Shown one piece after another: positions 7,895 to 16,595 of a stretch of DNA of 64,000 nucleotides. The stretch is from Gammaproteobacteria bacterium. GTDB taxonomy: Bacteria; Pseudomonadota; Gammaproteobacteria; Steroidobacterales; Rariloculaceae. The notes under the pieces were generated by a model. It did no database searches, was not told the DNA's origin, and worked only from the letters and a program-made list of their open reading frames with translations. The first letter of the stretch is position 1. Every line of letters starts with the position of its first letter. Location of the stretch: assembly GCA_036381015.1 (NCBI GenBank), contig DASVDR010000007.1:1-64000 (forward strand), in the 5' to 3' direction. Both the position numbers and the translations under genes were made by a program.

Positions 7895-10546
7895 CTAGTT
7901 CTCCGGCACGTCGAACGGGTTGTTGTAGTACTGAGCGCCGATGTCGAGCCACTCGGCGATCAGGCGAAGCTCGGCCGGCGAGAGGAAGCCCTCGTGCGTG
8001 CCTCCGGGGTCGAACTTCGAGAAGAAGCGCGACGACGCGTTCGCCCCGGCCGCGCTCATCGGCGGCGCGACCGGAACGTTCTCGAGGATCGGGTTGCCGT
8101 CCTCGTCGACGCCGACCTCGATCACGACGTCCTGAAGCGCGCCGTTGACGAGCTCCTGCTCGTTGTCGGTAAAGAGCAGCTCCCGGTACGAGTTGAACTG
8201 GTCGGCCTCGTCGGGCGAGAGCCCGTCGCTCAGGTCGAGCTGCGCCGCCGGCACGGCGGTCGCGTTCATCGCGTCGACCGGAGCGTGGCAGCCGCCGCGG
8301 CTGCACGTGTTGTCCGCGAGGACGGTGACGCCGTCCGTGTCGAGCGTCTGCCGGAGCGTCGTCCAGAGCGGGTGAATGTGCTGCTCGTAGTTGATGACGA
8401 CGCGGCAACCCGTGTTCCACGTCGTCAAGCAGTCCGACGAGGCCGGCGGCGGCGTCGTCAGCGCCGAGTAGCGGAGCTCGAGATCCGCATCGGGCGCGCG
8501 CACGGCCGGATCGGTCCACACGTCGGAATAGAGAAGGTCGACCGAAGGCGTCAGCGCCGCGCAGTCCGACTGGCAGCTCACACGTGTGCGCGCTTCGGCC
8601 ATCGTCTCGCCGAAGTCCGGAATGATCGTCGACACGGTGTTCGGGAACGGCACGCCGGTGCTCTGCGCGCCGGCGTACGCCGGATCGAAGCTGTCGGACC
8701 GGCCGTGTGACAGGCCGCTCGACGGGTCGTGGCAGCCGTTGCACTCGAGCTCCTGCCCCGGCAACACCTGCAGCCAGTTCTGGTGCCGCGGCGAAAGCCG
8801 GCGGCCGTTGCGATCGACGACGGCCACCGCGAGGGGCACGTTCGCCGGAACCTTCACGCGGACCGATCCGTCCGGCTCGATCGGCGCGTACGCGACGATC
8901 TCCCGCATGCCCTGGCGGATGTTCGGGCCGAATGCGGTGTTGTCGAGATCGACGAAATCCTCGTCCGGGATCGAGACCGCCTTCACGACCCGCAGGAAAC
9001 GCGCCGGCCGCTCGTCGGCCGTCGTGGCCTCCGGGTCCGCGAGCGTCGGGATGTCCGGGTTCGCCGTGTCGACGCCGTCGACGTCGTAGACGCTGCGAAT
9101 ATCGAGGATGCCGGCGTTCTCGGCCACGAGATCCGGATCGAGATCGACGCCCGGCACCTTGTCCAGAATCGCGCGCGGAGCGGGCCGCGGCTGGGCCGCG
9201 ACGACGTCGCCGATCAGGACGCCCTCCTCGCCGAGCACGACCGGGAGCTGCGTCTCGTTGACCGGGTCGTACATCCAGATGCCGTAGAGCGGCGGCGCCG
9301 GAAGCGCGGCCGGGTCAGCAAGCATCTCGTCCGTGCACGGCACGATCATGCCGTCGGCGTCGACGAGCCGGCAGATCGCCCAGCTCACGAGCACCCGGTC
9401 CGTGCCGTCCCAGAGCGGAAACGCGGAGCTGAAGCGTCCGCCCGGCGACGGCAAGTCGTCCGTCCGCACGTCGTTCGGCGTCGCCGACTCTTGCGCGGGA
9501 CCCGGCAGCCCGGCGTTCGCGGCCGTCGGCTGCGTGTTCTCGACGTACACCGGCGTATCGATCACGACGATGTCGCCGCCGAGCTCCGGATGATCGAAAG
9601 GACGGGCGATCGCCATGATCCGGCCGTCGGGCATCTCGCGCGCGCCAACGAACTGCACGACGCCGCCGTCCGTCCCCGTGGCGTGGCTTTCGGCGCCGTA
9701 AAGCAGCTCGAGCCCGGTGCCGTCCGGATTCATTTGATATAGATGAATCCCGTTGACGTTGCCCGCGTGGTCCCAGCGGCTGAAGAGGACCTTGCCGCTC
9801 GAGAGCACGGTCGGCTCGAGGTCGTGGCTCTGGTTGAACGAGACCTGGTGCAGGTTCTCGCCGTCGGCGTCCATCACGTGGAGCACAAAGGCCGGCTCGT
9901 TGCGGTCCTCGTCGAGCGCGTCGAACTGCGGCTTGCCTTCATCGAGCAAGATCGCCTTCGCCTGGCGCTGCCGAGTCGACGAGAAGATGATCCGGCCGTC
10001 CGGCAAGTAGTGCGGAAAGATGTCGTGGCCGGCCTCGGCCGTGATGTCCGACACGATGATCCGGCGCAGCGTATCCGTCTTGAGGTCGTACTCCCAGATG
10101 TTCCACGTCGGCTGGTCCTCGTCGTCGAGATTCGGATCGAAGGGGCCGCGCATCGCGAACAGGATTCGGGTGCCGTCCGACGAGATCTCGACGCCCTGCA
10201 CGTCGCCCATGCCCTGCGTCACCTCGAACGTGACGTTGCGCTCCACGGCGGACGGCGACGCGCGGTCGAGGACGTAGAGATCGGTGCCGACGTTGAAGCG
10301 GAGCAGCTCGCGAAGATCGGTCGGGGACTGCAGCTGCATGTCCTCGTCGAACAGCGGCCCCTTCGTGTACGCAATCGGAAAGTCCAGCGCGACCGGGTCC
10401 GGCTCCTGGCCGGAGCCGACGCCGAGGCTGCCGTCGCTGTCGCCGCTGCAGCCCGCCACGGCGCCGATCAGGACGGTCAGACAGGCAACGCCCAGCCCGG
10501 GCGCGCGGCCGGGCATGCGACGAACGCTCTCTACAGGGATGCCCAT
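7895..10546 (-). CDS. HzsA-related beta-propeller lipoprotein with haem motif
   Basis: An 883-residue lipoprotein (lipobox 'AVAGC', cysteine 33). The N-terminal half has TolB/WD40-like blades ('VEISSDGTRILFAMRG', 'HYLPDGRIIFSSTRQ', 'VMDADGENLHQVSFNQ'), followed by a region like the hydrazine-synthase alpha middle domain, a CXXCH site in 'LECNGCHDPSSG', and a second cysteine pattern 'CSRGGCH' (CX4CH) nearer the C-terminus. ATG 10546 follows GAGAGGG; the upstream ATG lacks a site. True hydrazine synthase is anammox-specific, so here the similarity means only the fold. With the divergent cytochrome genes it likely forms a periplasmic redox or surface complex. Confidence 0.75.
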   Translation of the reverse strand: MGIPVESVRRMPGRAPGLGVACLTVLIGAVAGCSGDSDGSLGVGSGQEPDPVALDFPIAYTKGPLFDEDMQLQSPTDLRELLRFNVGTDLYVLDRASPSAVERNVTFEVTQGMGDVQGVEISSDGTRILFAMRGPFDPNLDDEDQPTWNIWEYDLKTDTLRRIIVSDITAEAGHDIFPHYLPDGRIIFSSTRQRQAKAILLDEGKPQFDALDEDRNEPAFVLHVMDADGENLHQVSFNQSHDLEPTVLSSGKVLFSRWDHAGNVNGIHLYQMNPDGTGLELLYGAESHATGTDGGVVQFVGAREMPDGRIMAIARPFDHPELGGDIVVIDTPVYVENTQPTAANAGLPGPAQESATPNDVRTDDLPSPGGRFSSAFPLWDGTDRVLVSWAICRLVDADGMIVPCTDEMLADPAALPAPPLYGIWMYDPVNETQLPVVLGEEGVLIGDVVAAQPRPAPRAILDKVPGVDLDPDLVAENAGILDIRSVYDVDGVDTANPDIPTLADPEATTADERPARFLRVVKAVSIPDEDFVDLDNTAFGPNIRQGMREIVAYAPIEPDGSVRVKVPANVPLAVAVVDRNGRRLSPRHQNWLQVLPGQELECNGCHDPSSGLSHGRSDSFDPAYAGAQSTGVPFPNTVSTIIPDFGETMAEARTRVSCQSDCAALTPSVDLLYSDVWTDPAVRAPDADLELRYSALTTPPPASSDCLTTWNTGCRVVINYEQHIHPLWTTLRQTLDTDGVTVLADNTCSRGGCHAPVDAMNATAVPAAQLDLSDGLSPDEADQFNSYRELLFTDNEQELVNGALQDVVIEVGVDEDGNPILENVPVAPPMSAAGANASSRFFSKFDPGGTHEGFLSPAELRLIAEWLDIGAQYYNNPFDVPEN

Positions 10547-10733
10547 CGGAGTTCCCTCTCGCGTCAATCCAACCGCCTGAGCACGGCGCGGAACGGTCGT
10601 TGGAACATCATGGACGACAGGCACCCGGCGACATCATGGGAGCGCCATCGAGACGCTGCTCCGCGAGGCCGCGATTCAACGTAATGAAGGCGTCCGGCAA
10701 TCATGGGCAATGACCCGTCGTGTCTACCGTTAA

Positions 10734-10751
10734 CGCGATCACAAGATCGCG
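10734..10751. promoter_or_regulatory. Palindrome in divergent promoter region
   Basis: The 481-base gap 10547-11027 separates the HzsA-related gene from the divergent cytochrome operon and holds no gene. Near its middle is a perfect 7+4+7 inverted repeat (CGCGATC, loop ACAA, GATCGCG), a plausible operator shared by both operons. No regulator gene is adjacent, so its ligand is unknown. Confidence 0.35.
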
Positions 10752-11027
10752 GCGCCCGAGAGCGGCCTCCGCGATACGGTGAGCGGCGTCTCGATCCGCT
10801 CCTCGCCGCGCGACATTTCACGTAATCGCGCCGCGCGACCGGTCCGCGCAACCGCTCCTGAAAAAAGCGGCAGCAGATCACCGCCGGCGAGCTTACACGC
10901 GGGCTAACCTGCCGCCGAACTGTCGCGGAACCGAGACGTCGCGAAATTTCCACATTACGGAGGAGTTCGCGGGTGTGGTCTACTCGCCCTGCATCCGAAT
11001 TCTCACTATTCGACGGGACGAAGACGA

Positions 11028-12206
11028 ATGAGTAGCGGGATGATGTCAACCACGGGGGCCTGCATCGCGCTCGTCGCGGCGGCGACCCTCGGATGGGCCT
11101 CGAACGCGGTCGCAGGGCCTCGCGAGCAGGCGCAGCGGATACACGACCGCCTTACCGGCGTTCCGCCGAGCGACGCGATGCTCGACCAGATGGAGGCGCT
11201 CATCACGAGCGGCGACGCTCTCGGCGCCGCCCTGCTCGCGACGCACGATCCTCGTTTCTATACGGTCACGCTGAAGAACATGGCGGCGCCGTGGACGAAC
11301 CGCGATCAATCGCCGTTCGTCCCTCTCAACGACTACACGACCCTCGTGATCGGGCTGGTGGCGGACGACGAGCCGTTCGACCAGATCCTCTACGGCGACT
11401 TGCTCTATTACGCCCCGAGCGTCTCGCCGGCGCCCTCCGCGTCGAGCAACGCGCATTACGAGGCGCTCGAGCAGGCGATGCTCGAGGAAGACTTCGATCC
11501 GGAGACCGACCTTCAGCAGACGACGCAGTCCTCGATCTATCCGCTGCCGCCGGACGCAACCGCCGGCGCGATCACGACGCGCGCGGCGGCCGAGGCGTTC
11601 TTCATCGCCGGCACGAACCGCGCGATGTTCCGCTTCACGCTGATCAACCACATGTGCATGGACCTCGAGCAGGTGCAGGACACGAGCATCATCCCGGACC
11701 GGATCCGTCAGGACGTCTCCCGCAGCCCCGGCGGCGACAGCCGCGTCTTCATGAACAGCTGCGTCGGCTGCCACGCGGGCATGGACCCGCTCGCGCAGGC
11801 GTTCGCGTATTACGACTTCGATCCCGTCGCGGGCAGCATCGAGTACACGGAAGGCACGGTCCAGCCGAAGTACTTCAACAACGAGCTCACGTTTCCGGAC
11901 GGCTTTGTGACGCCGGACGACTCCTGGGACAACTACTGGCGCGAGGGCCGTAACGCGCTCCTCGGCTGGGATCCGAGCCTGCCCGGATCCGGCAACGGCG
12001 CGAAGTCCCTCGGAATGGAGATCGCGCGGTCGGAGGCCTTTGCGCAGTGCCAGGTCGAGAAGGTGTTCCGTGCCGTGTGCCTGCGCGATCCGGTCGACGC
12101 GAGCGACCGCGCCAAGATCGACACGATGGCCGCAGACTTCGCGAACAACAACTACCAGCTCCGCGATGTGTTCGCGGAGTCGGCGGTGTACTGCATGGGC
12201 GATTAG
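11028..12206 (+). CDS. Exported DUF1588-like c-type cytochrome
   Basis: A 392-residue periplasmic protein with a signal peptide ending near 'SNAVAG'. One haem site lies at residues 245-249 in 'SCVGCHAGMDPLAQAFAYYDFD', closely matching the C-x2-C-H-x2-MDPLg-A-e-FD signature of planctomycete-type DUF1588 proteins. The N-terminal part has 'QRIHDRLTGVPPSDAML', like the DUF1592/1588 start that sets up a catalytic scaffold. It leads a plus-strand operon, 18 bases ahead of the LamG lipoprotein. Starts at 11040 or 11043 are equally possible. Substrate unknown; a role in oxidising or binding a surface polymer is inference. Confidence 0.7.
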   Translation: MSSGMMSTTGACIALVAAATLGWASNAVAGPREQAQRIHDRLTGVPPSDAMLDQMEALITSGDALGAALLATHDPRFYTVTLKNMAAPWTNRDQSPFVPLNDYTTLVIGLVADDEPFDQILYGDLLYYAPSVSPAPSASSNAHYEALEQAMLEEDFDPETDLQQTTQSSIYPLPPDATAGAITTRAAAEAFFIAGTNRAMFRFTLINHMCMDLEQVQDTSIIPDRIRQDVSRSPGGDSRVFMNSCVGCHAGMDPLAQAFAYYDFDPVAGSIEYTEGTVQPKYFNNELTFPDGFVTPDDSWDNYWREGRNALLGWDPSLPGSGNGAKSLGMEIARSEAFAQCQVEKVFRAVCLRDPVDASDRAKIDTMAADFANNNYQLRDVFAESAVYCMGD

Positions 12207-12224
12207 CCCGACGGAGTCACGACG

Positions 12225-14726
12225 ATGCAGCACACGACCCTTCGATCGCGCGCCGTCGCATTGGGCTTGCTCCTCGCCGCGGCGGGATGCGGCGGCGGAA
12301 GCGGCCCCGGCGTCGAGGAGATCCCGGGCACCGGCTCCTCGGGCGGCTCGGACTACGAGGGCCCGGCGCCGTCCACGGCCGACGTCCAATCGTTCAAGAT
12401 CAACCTGTTCGACAACATCCGCTCGAGCAACCGCTGCGGCGGCTGTCACGGCGTCGAAGGCGGTCAGGCACCGATGTTCGCCCGCAGCGACGACGTGAAT
12501 CTCGCGTACGCCGAGGCCAACAAGGTCGTCGATCTGACGTCGCCCGACGACTCCATCATGGTCCTGAAGGTCGCCGGCGGCCACAACTGCTGGCTCACGA
12601 GCGACGCCGCGTGCGCGGAGATCCTCACGACGTGGATCACGAACTGGGCCGGCGAGCTCGCGGCCGGCGGAGGCCGCAAGATCGAGCTCGAGCCGCCGGC
12701 GATCCGCGACCCGGGCCAGAGCAAGAGCTTCCCGGCGGACCCCGCCCAGTTCGCGGCGACGATCTACCCCAAGCTCGAGGAGCATTGCGGAGCGTGCCAC
12801 ACGTCGACGTCGCCGACGCGGCAGTCGCCGTTCTTTGCCGAAGGGCCCGGGACCGACCCGATGGCCGTGGCGGCCGCGTACGAGGCCGCGAAGGCGAGGA
12901 TCAATCTCGACGATCCGGCGAGCTCGCGCTTCGTCGTGCGGCTGCGCGAGGAATCGCACAACTGCTGGACGAGCGACTGCGACGCGGATGCGAGCGTGCT
13001 ACAGGCGGCGATCCAGGATTTCGCCGACGGTGTGCCGCTCACCGAGGTGGATCCGGCGCTGCTGACGAGCAAGGCGCTCACCTTATATGAAGGCACGGTC
13101 GCGGCCGGCGGCAACCGCTACGAAGCGAACGTGATCGCGCTCTACGAGTTCAAGACCGGCCAGGGCGGCACCGCGTTCGATACGAGCGGCGTTGATCCGG
13201 CGATGGACTTGCAGCTCTCGGGCGCGGTCGAGTGGGTCGGGGGCTGGGGCCTCAGCTTCTCCGGCGGCAAGGCGCAGGCCTCCACGGCCGCGAGCGCGAA
13301 GCTTCGCGACCAGATCGCCGCCACCGGCGAGTACTCGATCGAGGCCTGGGTCGCGCCCGGCAACGTCGTGCAGGAGGACCGCCGCATCGTCAGCTACTCG
13401 GCCGGCACGATGCTGCGCAACTTCAATCTCGGCCAGACGATGTACAACTACGACTTCTTCAACCGCTCGAGCAACTCCGACGAGAACGGCAACCCGCAGC
13501 TCTCGACGCCGGACGCCGCCGAGGTGCTCCAGGCGACGCTGCAGCACGTCGTCGCGACGTTCGATCCGGTGGAAGGGCGCAAGATCTACGTGAACGGCAT
13601 TCTCGTCGCCGATCAGGATCCGGCGCCGGGCGGGACGCTGACGGATTGGGACGACACGTACGCGTTCGTACTCGGCAACGAAGTTTCCGGCGACAAGCCG
13701 TGGACCGGCGTGATTCGTCTCGTCGCCATTCACAACCGCGCGTTGACGCCGGAGCAGGTTCAGCAGAACTACGCGGCCGGTGTCGGCGAGAAGTTCTTCC
13801 TGTTGTTCTCCGTCGAGCATCTGACCGATGTGCCGGAGAGCTACGTCGTGTTCGAGGCCGCGCAGTTCGACAGCTACGCATACCTCTTCCGCAACCCCTT
13901 CTTCATCAGCCTGGATGAGACGGTTCAGCCGAGCGGCATCGACATCGAAGGGATACGCATCGGCCTGAACGGAGCCGAGGCGCCGGTCGGCCAGTCGTTC
14001 GCGCGGCTCGACGCGACGATCTCGAGCGACGCGTACGATCCCGAGACCGGGCAAATCCTCGCCGATCTCGGCACGGTCGTGCCACTCGAGAAGGGACCGG
14101 GCTCCGACGAGTTCTTCCTCACGTTCGATCGAATCGGATCTCACGTTTTCGACCGGCCGCCTCCGCCGATCCCGGCCCCCCCGGCGCCGCAGGATCTGCC
14201 GCCCGCGTCCGACATCGGCGTGCGCACGTTCGACGAGATCAACGCGACGATGGCCGCGATCACCGGGGTCAGCCCGAACGAACCGAACGTCCGCGCGACG
14301 TTCGAGACGGTGCGCCAGTCGCTGCCGGCGGTGCCGACGCTCGAGGCGGTGCTTGCGTCGCATCAGGTGGCGATCGCGCAGCTCGCGATCGAGTATTGCA
14401 ATGCGCTGATCGAGGACACGAACCTGCGGCACGACCTTTTCGGCAGCTTTCCGTTCGGGTCGCCGCCATCCGTCGCGTTCCCGGCCTCGCAGGATGCGCT
14501 CTTCGATCCGCTGCTCGACCGCATGCTCGGAACGATTCATCTCGCAACGCAGCCGGACCGCGCGTTCGTCGAGCAGGAGCTCGACATGATGATCAACGGC
14601 CGGCCGAGCGACCCGTCTCGGCCGGGCCTCGCGAGCACGGACAGCGGCGATCCCGAGCGGACGGAAACGATCGCGAAGGCCGTCTGCTCCGCGGTGCTCG
14701 GCAGCGCGGCGATGCTGGTGCAGTGA
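12225..14726 (+). CDS. LamG-domain dihaem lipoprotein
   Basis: An 833-residue lipoprotein (lipobox 'LLLAAAGC', cysteine 22). Two haem sites, CGGCH (71-75) and CGACH (188-192), are each followed by a repeated 'HNCW' motif (120-123 and again about 65 residues after the second site), so the N-terminus is a duplicated cytochrome-like module. Residues about 285-490 form a LamG/concanavalin-like jelly roll ('GEYSIEAWVAPGN', 'VVATFDPVEGRKIYVNGI', 'WTGVIRLVAIHNRALTPEQV'). The rest is unassigned. LamG domains bind carbohydrate or protein, so the protein may dock a redox centre on a surface ligand. Middle gene of the operon. Confidence 0.75.
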   Translation: MQHTTLRSRAVALGLLLAAAGCGGGSGPGVEEIPGTGSSGGSDYEGPAPSTADVQSFKINLFDNIRSSNRCGGCHGVEGGQAPMFARSDDVNLAYAEANKVVDLTSPDDSIMVLKVAGGHNCWLTSDAACAEILTTWITNWAGELAAGGGRKIELEPPAIRDPGQSKSFPADPAQFAATIYPKLEEHCGACHTSTSPTRQSPFFAEGPGTDPMAVAAAYEAAKARINLDDPASSRFVVRLREESHNCWTSDCDADASVLQAAIQDFADGVPLTEVDPALLTSKALTLYEGTVAAGGNRYEANVIALYEFKTGQGGTAFDTSGVDPAMDLQLSGAVEWVGGWGLSFSGGKAQASTAASAKLRDQIAATGEYSIEAWVAPGNVVQEDRRIVSYSAGTMLRNFNLGQTMYNYDFFNRSSNSDENGNPQLSTPDAAEVLQATLQHVVATFDPVEGRKIYVNGILVADQDPAPGGTLTDWDDTYAFVLGNEVSGDKPWTGVIRLVAIHNRALTPEQVQQNYAAGVGEKFFLLFSVEHLTDVPESYVVFEAAQFDSYAYLFRNPFFISLDETVQPSGIDIEGIRIGLNGAEAPVGQSFARLDATISSDAYDPETGQILADLGTVVPLEKGPGSDEFFLTFDRIGSHVFDRPPPPIPAPPAPQDLPPASDIGVRTFDEINATMAAITGVSPNEPNVRATFETVRQSLPAVPTLEAVLASHQVAIAQLAIEYCNALIEDTNLRHDLFGSFPFGSPPSVAFPASQDALFDPLLDRMLGTIHLATQPDRAFVEQELDMMINGRPSDPSRPGLASTDSGDPERTETIAKAVCSAVLGSAAMLVQ

Positions 14727-14784
14727 CGGTCACGAACGCAGTCGGGCCGAACGCCCGTCGATGCAGGACAGAGGTAGCGACGCC

Positions 14785-16425
14785 ATGCTCATCAAGGTGA
14801 AACGCAAACCGAGGCATCCGGACGCGCCGCAACGCCACGAGCGGCACCACCGGCCGATGACGCGGCGCGAGCTGATCGGGCAGGGCTTCGTCGCGGGCTC
14901 CGCGACCGTGCTCTCCGGCGGTGTGCTCGGGCTCTTCGCGAGCCCGCGGCGCGCACTGGCCGATCTCGCCAGCGACCTCCAGGCGCTGACGGTGGAATGC
15001 GGCATCACGAACGGGGCCGGCAAGATCCCGTTCATCTGCTTCGATCTCGCCGGCGGCGCGAACATGGCGGGCTCGAACGTGCTCGTCGGCGGCCAGGACG
15101 GCCAGCTCGACACGTTGAGCACCGCCGGCTACAGCAAGCTCGGGCTGCCCGGCGACATGGTGCCGGGCACGCCGGAGGCGACGCCGACGGCGACGAGCAA
15201 CGGCGACCACACGGACACGAGCTTGGGGCTCGCGTTCCACAGCGACAGTGCGTTCCTCCGCGGCATGCAGGCGAGCTTCCGCACGCCGGGCATCGCGGCC
15301 AACATCAACGGCGCGGTGATCCCCGCCCGCTCCGAGAACGACACGGGCAACAATCCGCACAACCCGCTCTACGGCATTCAGAAGGCGGGCGCTGACGGCT
15401 CGATCCTGACGCTGTGCGGATCGCGGAACTCCGATTCCGGTGGCAACTCGATGGCCCCGCTCGGGATGATCGACCCGGAGTTCCGGCCGACGAAGGTCGA
15501 CCGCCCGAGCGACGTGACGGGTCTCGTCGACACCGGCCAGCTCGTCGGGCTCCTCGGACCGGAGGACGCGACGGCCGTGCTCGAGTCGATCTACCGGATC
15601 AGCCGCAAGAAAATGGACGACCACGTCTCGACCGGGCTCTCGGTCACGCAAGACGAGGTCGTCAAGGACCTCGTGAAGTGCGGGTATCTGAAGGCCGCGG
15701 ACGTCGCCGACCGCTTCGGCAACGTGATCCTCGATCCGGGCGCCGATCCGGAGATCGTCGGGCCGAACGGCATCTTCACGGCCGAGGAGTTCTTCGCGAA
15801 CGACAACGACGGCGACGAGTTCCGCAAGACGGCCTCCATCATGAAGCTCGTCATCGAAGGCTTCGCGGGCGCGGGCTGCATCACGATGGGCGGCTACGAC
15901 TACCACGGCGGCATGCGCCAGGAAGGCGAGATCAAGGACTTCCGGGCCGGCCGCTGCATGGGCGCGTGCCTCGAGTACGCCGCGCGGGTCGGCGTGCCTC
16001 TGATGCTCTACGTCTTCAGCGACGGCTCGCTGTCGAGCAACGGCGTGATCGACGACTCGGTCGACGGCCGCGGCAAGGGCGAGTGGACGAGCGACAATCA
16101 AGACACCGCGGCGTCGTTCTTCCTCGTCTACAACCCGACCGGGCGCCCGGCGCTGTTCCAGAGCGGCTCCGACGGCCAGACGGCTGCACAGCATCAGCAA
16201 ATCGGGTACTTCTCCGCGAACGGCGACGTGCAACGCGCGGGCACGCCGGGCGCGAACAACGTCAACCTGCTCGTCGAGATGGTGCTCCTGAACTACATGG
16301 CCCTGCACGGCGAGCAGAACCTCTTCGCGGACCGCTTCCCGACCCACGGCCTCGGCGACAGCACGAACCTCGACCGCTTCACCGCGTTCGAGAAGATCGT
16401 GAACGGCACGATCGTCATGCCCTGA
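14785..16425 (+). CDS. Exported DUF1501-like protein
   Basis: A 546-residue protein from ATG 14785 (GAGG upstream). The N-terminus 'MTRRELIGQGFVAGSATVLSGG' is a Tat-type signal (RR followed by a hydrophobic stretch and 'ALA'). The body resembles DUF1501-type proteins, seen in 'KIPFICFDLAGGANMAGSNVLVGG', 'GGYDYHGGMRQEGE' and 'VPLMLYVFSDGSLSSNG'. Database entries of this type often carry an uninformative secretion-pathway name. DUF1501 partners haem proteins of the DUF1592/DUF1588 type in many environmental bacteria, matching the upstream gene. Folded export implies a bound metal or cofactor. Function unknown. Confidence 0.65.
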   Translation: MLIKVKRKPRHPDAPQRHERHHRPMTRRELIGQGFVAGSATVLSGGVLGLFASPRRALADLASDLQALTVECGITNGAGKIPFICFDLAGGANMAGSNVLVGGQDGQLDTLSTAGYSKLGLPGDMVPGTPEATPTATSNGDHTDTSLGLAFHSDSAFLRGMQASFRTPGIAANINGAVIPARSENDTGNNPHNPLYGIQKAGADGSILTLCGSRNSDSGGNSMAPLGMIDPEFRPTKVDRPSDVTGLVDTGQLVGLLGPEDATAVLESIYRISRKKMDDHVSTGLSVTQDEVVKDLVKCGYLKAADVADRFGNVILDPGADPEIVGPNGIFTAEEFFANDNDGDEFRKTASIMKLVIEGFAGAGCITMGGYDYHGGMRQEGEIKDFRAGRCMGACLEYAARVGVPLMLYVFSDGSLSSNGVIDDSVDGRGKGEWTSDNQDTAASFFLVYNPTGRPALFQSGSDGQTAAQHQQIGYFSANGDVQRAGTPGANNVNLLVEMVLLNYMALHGEQNLFADRFPTHGLGDSTNLDRFTAFEKIVNGTIVMP

Positions 16426-16431
16426 GCCCCG

Positions 16432-16512
16432 AAAAAGGTGTCAGACACCTTTTTCTCGGAAAAGGTGTCTGACACCATTTCCCCCCGGAAAAGGTGTCTG
16501 ACACCTTTTTTT
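16432..16512. repeat. Triplet of GGTGTCWGACACC palindromes
   Basis: Three 13-base palindromes at 16437-16449, 16464-16476 and 16493-16505, each preceded by A-runs and followed by T- or ATTT-runs, directly behind the last gene of the cytochrome operon. A single hairpin with U-tail could terminate transcription, but tandem triplication and recurrence elsewhere suggest a mobile or recognition repeat. Confidence 0.75.
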
Positions 16513-16595
16513 CCTTTTTTTCTGTCCGGGAGTGAAATCGGCATTGCAGCACATGAGAAGCCCGTGCGGTCGTCGTGCCGCCGGCGACCCCACCG

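Noticed and set aside
7895-10546. A genuine hydrazine synthase subunit
   Set aside because: No beta/gamma subunits, hydrazine dehydrogenase or anammox genes are near; assimilatory nitrite reduction is present instead. Only fold similarity is claimed.
16432-16512. CRISPR-like array
   Set aside because: The three repeats are only 13-base palindromes with 14-16 base A/T-rich spacers and no cas genes; not a CRISPR.
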